Positions 11,451 through 22,890 of a stretch of 64,000 nt of DNA are shown in pieces. The DNA lies in contig OX387193.1 of assembly GCA_947561395.2 (NCBI GenBank), forward strand, positions 15,376,001 through 15,440,000, in the 5' to 3' direction. Origin of the DNA: Buxus sempervirens. Lineage: Eukaryota > Streptophyta > Magnoliopsida > Buxales > Buxaceae. The notes below the pieces were generated by a model. That model was not told where the DNA came from and made no database searches. It saw only the letters and a program-made list of their open reading frames with translations. The first letter of the stretch is position 1. Every line of letters begins with the position of its first letter. Both the position numbers and the translations under genes were made by a program.

Positions 11451-12004
11451 AGGGTCTCTCCTCAAGCAAATGGCTGAGACTTGAAGGCTAGAAGAGCTCC
11501 AAGTGAAGAAGAGAACCCCTGCCTCTCTGCTTTCTCAAATCCAGGTAAGCCTCTCTCCCCTTTTATTTTCTATTTTTAATTTCTAGGATTATTTTGATCT
11601 TCTCCCTTTCTGTAGAATAAGGCATGTGTATGATTGTAACCCCAAACCTAAATCCAAGTACCTCAAGTATCTTCTCTAGCCGTAAAACGTGAAGAGAGAT
11701 CTAGGGGAAAGGAGGACAGGAATGGATCCGTAGGGCAGACCCCTATGTGTTGTAATCTTAGATATGTGTAGTTTTAATATTTTGTTTAGGTTGTATGATT
11801 GTTTATTGATGAAATATGGAGTAATATCATGAATCTATGCTGTTCATATCATTAGATCTCTTTTTCCTCCTAAAGTTTGGATTTTTCACACCCACCACAT
11901 TGTTTTCTTCATTTTGATTATTATTAGGCTAGGATTTCGGAACTACCATGATCAATATGATAGATCTGAATTCAGAAGCCTTAAAGTAACCTCTAGGGTT
12001 TCAT

Positions 12005-12692
12005 GAGGTTATTTTTGAGTTGTTTTTAATTTTTGAGAGAAGTCCTTATGGTCTAAACTCTCCCTTTTTGTTGTTTTTCATCAACATGGGTGTATCCTGT
12101 TTAGATCTTTTAACTAATGAGAAATCTGGACCAGATCTGTACCCTAGAATTTTTCAGATTTATTCTTCAATATTATGAGGTGATTTTTGAGTTGTTTTTA
12201 ATTTTTGAGAGTAGACCCTATGGTCTAAACTCTCCCTTTTTGATGTTTTTCATCAACATGGGTGTATCCGGTTTAGATCTCTTAACTAATGAGAAATCTG
12301 GACCAGATCTGTACCCTAAAATTGTTCAGATTTATTCTTCAATATTATGAGGTGATTTTTTGAGTTATTTTAATTTTTGCGAGGGGACCCTATGGTCTGA
12401 ACTCTCCATTTTTTATGTTTTTCATCAACATGGGTGTATCTAGTTTAGATCTCTTAATTAGTGAGAAATCTGGACAAGATCTGTACCCTAGAATTGTTCA
12501 GATTTATTCTTCAATATTATGAGGTGATTTTTGAGTTATTTTAATTTTTGAGAGGGGACCCTGTGGTCTAAACTCTCCATTTTTTATGTTTTTCATCAGC
12601 ATGGGTATATCTGGTTTAGATATTTCAACTAATGAGAGATTTGTACCAGATCTGTACCCTAGATTGTTCAGGTTTAATTCCTCAATATTTTG
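12005..12692 (+). repeat. 172-bp tandem array, four units, in C1
   Basis: Units begin with GAGGTTATTTTTGAGTT or a close variant at 12005, 12177, 12349 and 12521, exactly 172 bases apart. Each contains TATGGTCT(A/G)AACTCTCC, TTTCATCAACATGGG and a GATCTGTACCCTA stretch. C2 holds a single diverged copy of this segment, so the array expanded in C1 or its recent parent. Confidence 0.9.
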
Positions 12693-15600
12693 TTAAAAGA
12701 TTTTTTTTAATTTTTATTATGTAATTCCAAGATCTCAGGGATTTAACTTAGAGCTAGTTTTTGAAGTTTTTACTTTAGGTTTGTTTTCTTTATCTCGATT
12801 TTCCTCAATCTTGAAACTCAAGAAATGGTGTATTCATAAGAAGGATCTAGAATTAATTGGATCATTCATATGGAAAAAACCATACATCTTTTATTCTTTG
12901 TTCTTTTACTTTTGATTTGATTTTTTATTAGCAAGCCTTCCTTTTTCAAAACATGAACAATACTTGGCAACCATCTTGTGTGGATGAATAGGGGTGCCTA
13001 ACACCTTCCCCTATTCATAACCTAATCTCCTTACCTATATCTGGATTGTTTATTTGAAAGTAGAGTTATTTTTACTCTAATTTTCCCCTTTTTCATTTTA
13101 TTTGATTATTTTGGTGTCCATTCACACCTAAAATTGAATGGTGGCAACTCCATGGTTTTTATTGAGCCCGTGTGATGATTTAGGAAGTCATTGAATTGAT
13201 TTTCCCATGTCTCACAAGCATGTAAGCAGTTTAGGTTTGTGTGAGACTACAAGTCTGGTTTGGTCCGTTTGATTCAATTATCTCCAAGTGTATCAATTGA
13301 GTTAACTGATGGGGTGGGCCCCTTTGGAAGGCCCACTTGAATCCAAGGTGGGTTGGGTGCAACCCTTGTCCTATTTGGGTTTTGGGAACCTTTAGGAAGT
13401 TTGGTTAGGCTTGGTTAAATTTTAACCATATGGTATGTTGCCTTAATTTCATTGAGTCTGTGATGTTCTTGTGGGTCACTTGGTGGGCCCCACAGTGGTG
13501 TCCTTTAATTTTGAATTATCTTGTTTATATTTGATACCAAAGTGGTCTAGGGATTGGCTTGGGGCCTTCCCTAGGCTTAGGTTTGGATGCCAAAGTCTTG
13601 TGTGAGGCAAGGGGATAGGGTCCCCTTCCTTGAGGTGATTGGGTGATCCTTCCACTTTTGAGAAAGAAAATGATATGGCCTGATAGGCCCCCCACCATGA
13701 GTCTTGGCCAAACCATCTATCCTAAACCAACATGATCCCTTTTGGGCTTTCATTTGGGGAACCTTAGAGGTGAGGCTCTTGGTTTGGTTGATTCTTGTTT
13801 AATTATCCTTAATGAGACGAGTTTGAAAGGGTGGGCCCCATTGGAAAGCCCACATGAATCAAATTTGAGCCTATGAAGGTCCCAAGTCCCAATTTGGGCT
13901 TAGGGATGACCCAGAAGCCCTTTTGGATGCATAGGATTGTTTTAAATGAATTTTAAAGCCTTAAAAGAATAAAAAAATCACCTTTTTCTGGGTTGAACCG
14001 ATGATTCAGCTCAGTTTATCTTAATAACGGAAATTAGGTATCGGTCATGACAGAAAAATCTGTATGACCGATATTTAATTTTGGTTATAACTTAATGAAT
14101 TCTTACCCAACCTGAGATTTCGGTCAAGCATAGAAAAACCCAAAATAAGCCTTCTGGGCAGAGGGGTGAGATGTTGATCTCTCTGGGTGTTTAGGGTTCT
14201 TGTGGGCCATTTGGTGGGCCCACGATAGTCTTAGAATGATTTTATTAGCCTAATTAGACTAATTGGTTGATTTTAAACCAAGGGAATGGGGGTAAGGCCT
14301 CACGCCTCCATCCATGAGCTGAAGCTCTTGATGCTGAATCAAAGACCTTTAGTGTCTCTTTTCTGGTGCTCAAAAGTGACATTCCTTTCTCTTTCAAGGG
14401 GAGAAGAGAGAGGTGGCTTGGTAGGCCTTTGTCATAGTTTAACTGGCCATACCATGTGACATGTTTACTCAACATTCAAAATATGATATCAGTGCAAATT
14501 TGAACATGCTAGAACAATAGTGATATTGTGTGCTTTAGGGAGTGGGCATAAGAGGTAAAATATGCTTTATAAGACCAACATGCGGCAACTATAACAATGG
14601 GTGTGTGCTTGTGTGCAATGTGTATGGGGATTCAAGCATCTCAAAGGCTGATCACCTTGAGTGTGATGTGAAGTGGGTGCTAGTGGACATGCAAATAAAC
14701 TAAAGCACCTTAAAAACTCCCTAAAAAAGTGTGTAAAGAAACACTAATAAGCAAAATAAAAGAAAGGTAGTCGGGGGGTTTAAGGGGTTACATTGATCCG
14801 GAATGAAAGAAGGAGAAGGGAATAACATCACAAATTAGTAAACTATTGGCAATAACTCCAAAATTAAACCATGAGTATTTACTTAGGTAAAAGAGGGTGC
14901 TTCGAAGGCTACCCAAACAAGAAACCAAAACCATGGATTTCAAGACCCATCGGGGACCTCTCTCCCTTTTTCAAGCATCACTATTATTACTTTAGAGGTG
15001 ACATCACTTGAGATCTCAGCACCAATGATGACAAAAGAACAGGGGAAAGCTCACAGAGAAGGTGAAAGCATGCTATTTATAAAACATTGATGTATTTCCA
15101 CAAGTCTGAAATATATTATACAAATGTAAAAGGAGAACATACCTTGGGGAAGAAAGGTTCTAGTAGGTGTTTACAGCTCTTTGAAAAGCCTTGAACAGTG
15201 ATTGGAGAGTACCTTTCTTCTTCTTCCAAGTGGTGGTTTAGTGTTCTCCTAGCTATGGTGAAGATGGAGGAAGCTTTGGAGAGGTTTAGTAAGGATTGGA
15301 TGGGGTTTGGAGGTGATTTGAAGTAGTTTTTAGGTGGCTCTGTGTGAAGGTTTAATGGTGTTTGGAGAGGTTTGGAAGCTTTAGCAAGGGGAGAAAGGCT
15401 CTCTTCCTTCTAGTTTCCTTCTCCTTGGAGCTCTCCCTTTTCTTTTTTCTTTGGAGCTCTCTCCCTCTTCTTTCTCCAAGAGCTCTCTCCCTCTCCTTTT
15501 TGCCTTGGACGTCCACCTTCTTTGGTGAGTCTTTCCCTTCCTTTCCTTGCTAGCCAAGAGAATAAACCACCCCCTTTACTTCTCTCCAAGTTCCAAGAGA

Positions 15601-16352
15601 AGTCTTCTTTTCCAACACTCCCTCTTGAGTCCCCATGAGAGAATATCTTATCTTTTGTGCCAAGGTGGTTTCATGGGGACTTGAGCCGTTAACAAACCTT
15701 GACCAAACCATGAACAGCTCATTGCCATGTGAAGCATTCCTTGCGTACACGTGGCATCCAATGTGGAGCACTCCTTGCGCACACGTGGCATCCCATGTGG
15801 TATTGCTAAATTTCAATAATGCCCTTAGCTTTGACTGTTCATATCTTGTTCATCTCTAATCCGATTTGGGCACGGTTCTGCCATTGGTTTCCATTTTCCA
15901 AGCTTTATCACATGGGCTAAAGTTTTAAAGGATTTTAGTCCAGTGGCTTGACCTCTAATTTTGTGTCCAACCCAGGGTGCAATTATGCCATTTTTGAATT
16001 TCTTTTGATTTTCCTTTTATTTAATTCATTTTGTTAAAATATCTTAATTAATTTTAATCAAGATATTTTCTCTTTCCATTTGTATCTTTCCTATTTTGTC
16101 CTTTTGTGATTTATTTTACCATTTGACAAATGTGGTGTGCACACATGCCACGTGGCCAGTCTTTCTGCATTTAATTACCATTTCGCCCTTGAGGGTATTT
16201 TGACCATATCTTCTTCATCCGGACTTCGATTTGCGCAAACTCAGTTGCATTGGAACCATATCAGCATTTCCTAGCCATTAGCATAGGTTACGGTAGCTAA
16301 TTTCAGTTTTTGGCTTCTTTGAGGGGTGCAAAAATAGGGTGCTGACAGAAGG

Positions 16353-16506
16353 TGTGGTTGATCGAAGGTTATATAAAGCCAAACCTGAAGAATTCTTTGA
16401 CCATTTGGGTGACATGAGGGCCAACATACTCTCAAAATTTTTGGTAGAATAGACCTTGGAATCCATCAGGCCCGGGGCACTTTCTTAACCCCATTTCATT
16501 AATAGT
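16353..16506 (-). pseudogene. LINE ORF2 copy 1, upstream piece
   Basis: Minus-strand translation gives the start of an L1 RT domain: CPGPDGFQGLFYQKF followed by VKEFFRFGF, a stop, then INHTF. It continues into the VTLIPKVDHPNKTNEFRLIS part at 8480-8543 once LTR B2 is taken out. The chromovirus LTR cuts it at 16507, and the rest of the ORF is not found in the window. Confidence 0.85.
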
Positions 16507-16997
16507 TGTAACGCTCCAAACCCGGGTCAATGCAAACCGGCACCTGACCCGAATCCAGTTCGCTACTGTAACAACCCGAATCCAGCTCAACAACTGAATT
16601 CGAGATGCTACTGGCCCATATCATATAATCATCAATAATTAACCAGACTAATGAATTAAATAAATCATTTATTAATAAACTATCAGAGTACGGAACATCA
16701 ATGTGCGGAAGTGTAGTCTAATATCTTCATAAAAGAATCCAATAAACCATCCAATCCAAATAATCATTTAAGTCTGGTAAGAATCAAAAGGTTCTAATCC
16801 CTCAATCTCTCAGATACATTAACCAAATAAATAAAATAAATTGTCAAAGAAACTGAACATAATCCTCTCTCCTCGACCTCAGATCAAGTCGGGATAATAG
16901 TAATCCTCCGGTGAATAGTCCACAAGATTACTCTGGTAATCACCACTATGATCCCCCTCTCACGTATTAGCTGAAAAATAACATAAGGAAGTAGGGT

Positions 16998-17013
16998 GAG
17001 ATACGAATATCTC
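16998..17013 (-). other. Family A stem-loop (chromovirus 3' LTR)
   Basis: In the sense strand this reads GAGATA-TTCG-TATCTC, a perfect 6-bp stem with a TTCG loop, followed by a T-rich run ending in CAG. Confidence 0.65.
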
Positions 17014-18670
17014 AGTAGACAACACATGCATGCTATAAACAGTTCATAATCAATAAAATAGATTTTCATGCTCGAATAAGCAGTCTCGAGTAAACAGGCT
17101 CGTATAAACATTCATATTGATCATGGAATACAAATAAGCATGTAAAACAGTTTAAGTATTTGTGAACAGATAAAGTATATCAAGATCATGATTCAGAAAT
17201 CAATAATAGAATCCAATATAAAATCCGGGACGTACTAAACAGTCATATCCAACCATAACATCCAATACATGCATCCTGCATGTGAACAACATCAGAAATA
17301 AGTGTTTGTGATCTCAGTATCATTGTAGGACTCACAAAGAAAGATACACGTTTGAGATGACTCTCAACCATATGCTGTACCACCGTGTGGCTTATGGGCG
17401 ACGCCACTAATGATACTCAAACCCATGAATATCACTTTTGATAAAAGCCGTAGTCATCGACTTATTGCACACGAACTCAACCGAGTTGGCAAGTACCACC
17501 AGCATGCAGCATCGGAATCAATACATGGAGATGGTCGCTTATCCACATGTACAGGGAATCACCAGTGGAGCACCGGGGTGTCCCTCCAGACATAGGATCC
17601 TCCAGAGCAAACCAACATACAAAGGAAGTGCGTTCGCAACAGGGAGTAACTTAACCCAAATGAAATATCCCTTAGCTATCTAGCCAAAACTATGGATCCA
17701 TAACCAGCTATGCCCACTAGACACCAACAAAACAATCCCTAAGGACTAATATTTCTGTAAGTAATAGTGCCTAGTGGCATATAATGGTTATATCTGTAAT
17801 TTCCTTCCTTATTGGGTTAACTGGGTTCAAGATCTGATCTGGAAATCCTGTAGATCATATTCTGGTTAACAGTATAAATTTACATACCACTTATTTAATT
17901 AATTCAAGTTTACAAATTCAGTTCTTCCAAAACTTAGGTTTCTTGCTATTTACAAAGCTTGGCCACTAATTACCCTAAATACCTTCCAATTTTTATCTTT
18001 TTGTAAAACAGGGAATTGGTAATTTATTTTGGTCTTAAAACATCTTATTTAAAGGTTAAAATTGATTAAAAATAGTTTAGAATTGAATCAGGGGTTCAAA
18101 ATACGAAAATCTGAATTTTCTGCACAGAGCGCTCAGGATTGCCTAGGATCGCTTAGGCAGTGTAGGGTAGGCGGTAGTTCAAAATCGATCGCTGACGATA
18201 AGTCAGTAGGCGGTCTCGGGCGGACTATTTTTTTTCAACGAGCGCCGAGGATCGTTGAGCATAGTAAGCTCGGCGGTCTCCCAAAAACGAACATACAGTG
18301 TTTAAACACTTGATTTTTCACGTGCAAGATCATTCTAACATACTTATAAGGTTGTTATCAAACTAAATACATGATTATACAATACAAAAACATGCAATAG
18401 GGATTGAACCAATCGTGAATACAAAACGAGCGTTAAAAACAGTTCTGCCTACCTCCTACGATTGTTTTCTTCTCTTCTCTTCTGAACAACGATGAACACT
18501 ATCACAAAGCAATGTTCAAAAGACCAAAATCAACGTACTCTCTCCCTTTTCCTTCTTCTTCTTCTTCCAGTCGCCAGTCGCTCTCGGTCGCGTGACTTCT
18601 CCTTGCGGCTGATCAATACAAAGTCAATACGATAGGTATTCCAAACGTATACCTTAGGGTATCTAACAAG

Positions 18671-18678
18671 TATTTATA
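18671..18678 (-). promoter_or_regulatory. TATA box of chromovirus 3' LTR
   Basis: Minus-strand GGATATAAATACTTG. It is homologous in position to the TATA box of A4 (35665-35672). Confidence 0.6.
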
Positions 18679-18765
18679 TCCTCTGATCTCACGCATCTCA
18701 CGCACAACAACTAAATATACATCGCCCAATCAGAATACATCCAAATTAAAATATCGATCATACCT

Positions 18766-19735
18766 CTATATTTCGCAATCAGAAGGTTGGATTTGTGCCC
18801 ATCTTGCATCCTCCCCTCCTAAAAAAAAATTTCGTCCTCGAAATTTATCTTGCAACTCTGGAAATAGATGAGGATACTTCCTCTGCATTTTTGACTCCAA
18901 CTCCCAAGTAGCTTCCTCAACTATGTGATTTTGCCATAGCACTTTCACAAGTGGAATTACCTTAGTAAGTAGAACTTGCTCTCGCCTATCCAAGATCTCA
19001 ACTGGATGTTCCTCATATGTCAAATCCCCTTGCACTACCAGTGGCTCATGTTGAATGATATAAGTAGGGTCATGCATGTACTCCCTCAACATAGAAACAT
19101 GGAATACATCATGAACTCCTTCCAGCTGTGCAGGCAATGTCAATTTGTATGCCACTGGTCCCACTGTATCCTTAATCTTAAAGGGACCTATATATCTCGG
19201 AGCCAACTTACCTTTCTTGCCAAATCTCTTGATCCCACGAGATGGAGATATCTTCAGAAATATCGAATCACCAATCTCGAAATGCAAATCTCTCCTTCTA
19301 GTGTCAGCATAGCTCTTCTGATGACTTTGGGCTGTAAGCATATTCTGCCCAATCTGATTTATCTTCTCAATACTGTCCTGTACAATTTGCGGCCCAATGA
19401 GTTGTCTCTCTCCAACTTCCACCCAGCACACTGGGGATCTACACGCTCTGCCATAAAGCGCCTCAAATGGTGCCATCTGAATACTCGCCTGATAGCTATT
19501 ATTATAGGCAGACTCCACCAATGGTAGGTGATGATTCCAACTGCCTCCCCAATCCATAACACAACATCTCAGCATATCTTCCAATGCCTGAATGGTACGC
19601 TCAGACTGTCCATCTGTCTGAGGGTGATAGCTGGTGCTGAAACTAAGCTTCATGCCCAAGGCTGCCTGAAATGTAGACCAAAAGTGTGACGTGAATCGTG
19701 CATCTCTGTCAGACACTATGGCAACTGGCACTCCA
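18766..19735 (-). pseudogene. Chromovirus integrase C-terminal half with chromodomain
   Basis: The frame is open without a stop for about 320 codons. It holds the second and third members of the integrase triad (Asp in [14 protein letters not shown], Glu in [13 protein letters not shown]), the GPFKI/YKL..P region, [12 protein letters not shown], and then a chromodomain-like tail ([33 protein letters not shown]). The original protein end ([12 protein letters not shown], about 18810-18845) overlaps the polypurine tract, and the frame then runs into the LTR before stopping at 18766. The upstream half lies at 22891-23572, separated by solo LTR A2. As it stands it cannot be expressed as one integrase. 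Confidence 0.9.
18808..18820 (-). other. Polypurine tract
   Basis: Minus-strand AGGAGGGGAGGAT just after the pol coding end. This is the usual primer for plus-strand synthesis beside the 3' LTR. Confidence 0.7.
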
Positions 19736-20195
19736 TGTAAAACCCCGAATTTTCAGCAAATAAATAAATAATAACTAAATCTGAATATTGGGTATGTTAA
19801 TAAACTTGTCAAAATAAATTAGAGAATAAACTTAGAAATCTCGGAAGAAATCGAGTGAGTAGATGTAAATTATTAGACTTGAGAAATAATGATAGATTTA
19901 AGTTGAGTTTAGATTTCCTATTAATAATGATATTTAAAGCTTAATAATTGGAATAAGGGCATATGGGTGATTATGTTTGACTGGAAGCCTTAAGTTAAGG
20001 AGATGAGAATTTTATTGAAGGATATTAATTATAATTATAGATGATCGCTCCAATAGAGGATTTCAGGAGAGTGGCGCAAAATCTGACCGTTGGATCGTGG
20101 TAGATCGAGGTAAGAATTAAGTAAATCCGAAACTGTGTTCTAATTGGATGGTTGTCTAAAGGAGTGATGCATGTGTGTTGCGTAGGATCATGGGA

Positions 20196-20203
20196 TATAA
20201 AAG
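20196..20203 (+). promoter_or_regulatory. TATA box of LTR A2
   Basis: GGGATATAAAAGAATAGG about 460 bases from the LTR start. Transcription would begin near 20225-20235. Confidence 0.65.
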
Positions 20204-20619
20204 AATAGGGTTTATACCCTAGAGAATACGTTTTAGTATTTTGCTATTATACTCATCTGTTTGGGGTATGCGACGGCCGACAAAGAAAAAGAAAGAGACT
20301 GAGAAGAGAAGAGGAAGAACGAGAGAGAGAAAGAGGGACCGAGAGGAGAAGCTGGGGAGATCTTGGAAAGGAATGGATTGCTGTGAAAGAAGAGATCAAA
20401 GCCACATGAAGAAAAAAGAGGAGAAAGAGGTGATCTTGAGCAAGCAGAGGTAGGTAGCACCTGTTTTGCCGTTCGTTTTGTGTTCTTGGTTATTCGATTC
20501 GTGTTTGCATGTTTTATAGATGTGTTTGTATATATTTAGTATGATATCAAACTTATATGTATGTTAGAATTACTTTGAATTGGAAAAATCGGATTTTGGA
20601 ACATTGTATGTTCGTTTTT

Positions 20620-20800
20620 GAGAGACCGCCGACCTCGGCTATGCTCTGCGATCCTCAACGCTCTTAGGCACTAGCGCAAATTTTGAGACCGCCCGAGACT
20701 GCGAAACGACTTATTGTTGGCGCTCTAATTTAAGCTACCGCCGACCTTTGACCGCCCAGGCGATCTTGAGCGATCCTAGGCGCTCTAAACAGAAAATGCA
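20620..20800 (+). repeat. Palindrome-rich cluster in A2 leader
   Basis: Many short partly inverted words occur here: GCGATCCTCAACGCTC, GAGCGATCCTAGGCGCTC, GACCGCCGACCT, GACCGCCCGAGAC. They lie 0.4-0.6 kb downstream of the TATA box. Related clusters lie at about 18120-18260 and 35160-35280 in the sister LTRs, with the same words in changed order and number. Confidence 0.7.
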
Positions 20801-21497
20801 ATTTTTCGTATATTAAACCCTTGATTCAATTCCAAACTATTTTTAACCTTTAAATAAGAAGTTTTAAGACCAAAATAAATTATCAAATACCCTGTTTGGC
20901 AGAAAAATAAATAGGGAATTGTTTTAGGTAATTAGTTGCCTAACTTGATCTGAAATAAGAAATTCTAAGTTTAATATAGATAAACCTTTATAAATTAGAC
21001 TAACTAATCAAGAGAAATTAATTTATATATCAGCAACCAGATTTCTACAAATAGAGACTTTATATTAGAAACCCAACCTTGTTGAAATACCTTTGATAAA
21101 TCTTAAGTATCAGGACTATTAAGCTTCACTGGTAAAACTTTTAACCAGAAACTACCTAATGGAATTTGGAGAAAGAACCTTATATACCTTTAGGTCTCAT
21201 TGGTTAATTTAAATTGGATTACTCTAATTTCCCTCCACTAAATAACAAGTATCATATTGCTTTGTGTGACCACCTTTAGACTTTAAATAACCTTTAAATT
21301 ACCTTAATCGATCCCACCACTACCATTAACCACTTGAGTCTTCCATTATTAAGATAATCCCATAATCAATATGAGTACACACTAATGAACTGGTTATGGA
21401 ACAAGACTTTGGATTACCGATTGAACATGAAAGAACTATGATTATAAACAATATTGGAATGTAAATGATTTGTACAATGGCTTGGTGGCCAGTTTTA

Positions 21498-21780
21498 TTA
21501 ATAACCTGCTTGGTGGCAGAGATTATAACCTGCTTGGTGGCAGAGATAACCCGCTTGGTGGCGGAGACCATAACCTGCTTGGCGGCAGAGATAACCCGCT
21601 TGGTGGCGGAGACCCTAACCTGCTTGGTGGTAGAGATTACTTGCTTGGTGGCGGAGACCCAACCTGCTTGGTGGCAGAGATAACCCGCTTGGTGGCGGAG
21701 ACCCAACCTGCTTGGTGGAGGAGACATTACCCGCTAGTGGCAGAGACATTACCTCCCGCAGGAGAGATTTATTACCTCCT
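21498..21780 (+). repeat. 21/24-bp minisatellite in A2
   Basis: About a dozen units of the type AACCTGCTTGGTGGCAGAG alternate between 21-base (ending AGAT) and 23-24-base (ending GAGACCAT or GAGACCC) forms, giving a 44-45-bp higher-order unit. Open frames with LLGGRDNPLGGGD repeats are a by-product. Confidence 0.9.
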
Positions 21781-22501
21781 GTGATGTATTTCCGATGGAT
21801 TGCATCCTACAGGAGAGGTACCTTATGTGGGGGAGATGTGATAATGCGTGATTGCATCCCACACGGAGGATGGGTGTGTGAGTTACTACTGAAAGGTGAG
21901 GAAGCTATCTCCTATGGTAGAGGTAGATGCTAGGTGTTCACATCCTGTGGTAGAGTTATGGTGTCTCCTGCAGGGGGTACCTGTAGTCTTGGAGATGTGC
22001 ATTCTCCTACGGAGCTTGTGTGGATACTATGTGTTTGCGTCTTGTGGTAGAGATAGGCTACTACCTGAAGGTTGGCTTTTATTACTGATATAATGATTGA
22101 TTCTCCGATTGATGGATTGTTTTAGATGTATTTGATAAGATTGTTTATTTAAAAGGAAATATTGAAATGTCATAATTGAACAGAACTGCTATGATTTAAT
22201 GTGAACTGGTAAAATGGAATATTATGGAATCATGAATAAAATGTAGAATTGTTCTTAAGAAGACACTAATTGAAATAAATCAGAAACCATGGGAATGTCA
22301 ATTATACTACATTGACCTTTAAATTGAACGGAAATGCACAGGATTAACTTCTTTTATTTCGGGCACTGATTAAATGTTTGTTTTATATCGAGATTATTTG
22401 TTTATCTTTTTGACCGTAATTACTCGTCTATTTTACCGAGCATGAAGCCACTGTTATTTTCTATATATAAACTGTTTTTCCTCATGCATGTGTTACCTAC
22501 T

Positions 22502-22517
22502 GAGATATTCGTATCTC
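22502..22517 (+). other. Family A stem-loop (A2)
   Basis: GAGATA-TTCG-TATCTC, a perfect stem with a TTCG loop, followed by a T-rich run ending in CAG (22542-22544), about 375 bases before the sense end of the LTR. Confidence 0.7.
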
Positions 22518-22890
22518 ACCCCTACTTTACATTCTATTTTTCAGGTCACCTTGGAGAGGACGCCACGGGTTAGACTGTAATGGGTTGAAGTCTAGAAAAT
22601 CCTGAAGACATGTGTAGGACCTCTTATATAGTTGTAATTGTTTTATTGGAATCTTAATAGTAGGTGATCTAGAAGGATTTATGAGTTAGTCAATTTGTAG
22701 CTGCCTTTCATTTGATTAATTGATGAAATAGGGAGATTCAGTTTCTAATAAATGATTTAAGCTTCCTAGCACTCTAATAAATCTTAGTTCTTTATTTCCT
22801 TATATTTGAACTGATTGTAATGTACCACAAGTTAATGCCTTGATCCGAGTCAAAATGAGAAAAAAAATGACCCGGATTAGGGGTGTTACA

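Larger units (their letters stand above)
10563..13216 (+). mobile_element. Solo LTR C1 nested in B2, 2.65 kb
   Basis: It starts TGTAGACACCCCAAAATTG and ends TTTCCCATGTCTCACA. A perfect AGCAT duplication lies at 10558-10562 and 13217-13221, and family B sequence resumes on the right. A TATA box (TATAAATAG, 11442-11450) gives the plus sense. It contains the fold-back 11014-11095 and a 172-bp tandem array. The stretch around 13000, whose reverse complement reads GGGGAAGGTGTTAGGCACCC, resembles LTRs of Tat/Ogre-type gypsy elements; that class assignment is from memory and uncertain. Confidence 0.9.
8544..16347 (-). mobile_element. Solo LTR B2 with two nested solo LTRs
   Basis: The left end is TGTGTGCACCTCGG at 8544 and the right end is GCTGACA at 16347. 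The flanks AAAGG (8539-8543) and GAAGG (16348-16352) form a target duplication with one mismatch, and the LINE reading frame continues across it (HTF before, VTLIPK after), which proves insertion into the LINE. Without the nested B1 and C1 and their duplications it is about 3.35 kb, close to B3 (3.31 kb net) and B4 (3.64 kb). Sense is minus by homology of its ends with B1 and B5, whose TATA boxes are on the plus strand. No coding region is recognisable. Confidence 0.85.
16507..18808 (-). mobile_element. 3' LTR of the chromovirus (5' end missing)
   Basis: The sense end (CCCGGGTTTGGAGCGTTACA) is at 16507, and large parts align with solo LTR A4 (for example the AACCAGCTATGCCCACTAGAC segment and the stem-loop). 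The TATA box is at 18671-18678 (-). The expected sense start TGTAAAACCCC is absent: the polypurine tract (18808-18820) runs directly into LTR sequence that lies about 0.1-0.3 kb inside the other family A LTRs. Confidence 0.8.
19736..22890 (+). mobile_element. Solo LTR A2 inside integrase, 3.15 kb
   Basis: It starts TGTAAAACCCCGAATTTTC and ends GATTAGGGGTGTTACA, with a perfect CTCCA duplication at 19731-19735 and 22891-22895. The integrase frame reads LHG up to one side and [10 protein letters not shown] from the other, so the insertion site is exact. The TATA box (20196-20203) gives the plus sense. It has no coding region; a K/E/R-rich open frame at 20241-20453 is low-complexity leader sequence. 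Confidence 0.95.

Noticed and set aside
20241-20453. Basic K/R/E-rich small protein
   Set aside because: Purine-rich low-complexity leader just after the TATA box of LTR A2; not conserved in the sister LTRs.
21465-21784. Gly/Leu-rich repeat proteins (LLGGRD units)
   Set aside because: By-product of the 21/24-bp minisatellite inside a solo LTR; open in more than one frame and on both strands.
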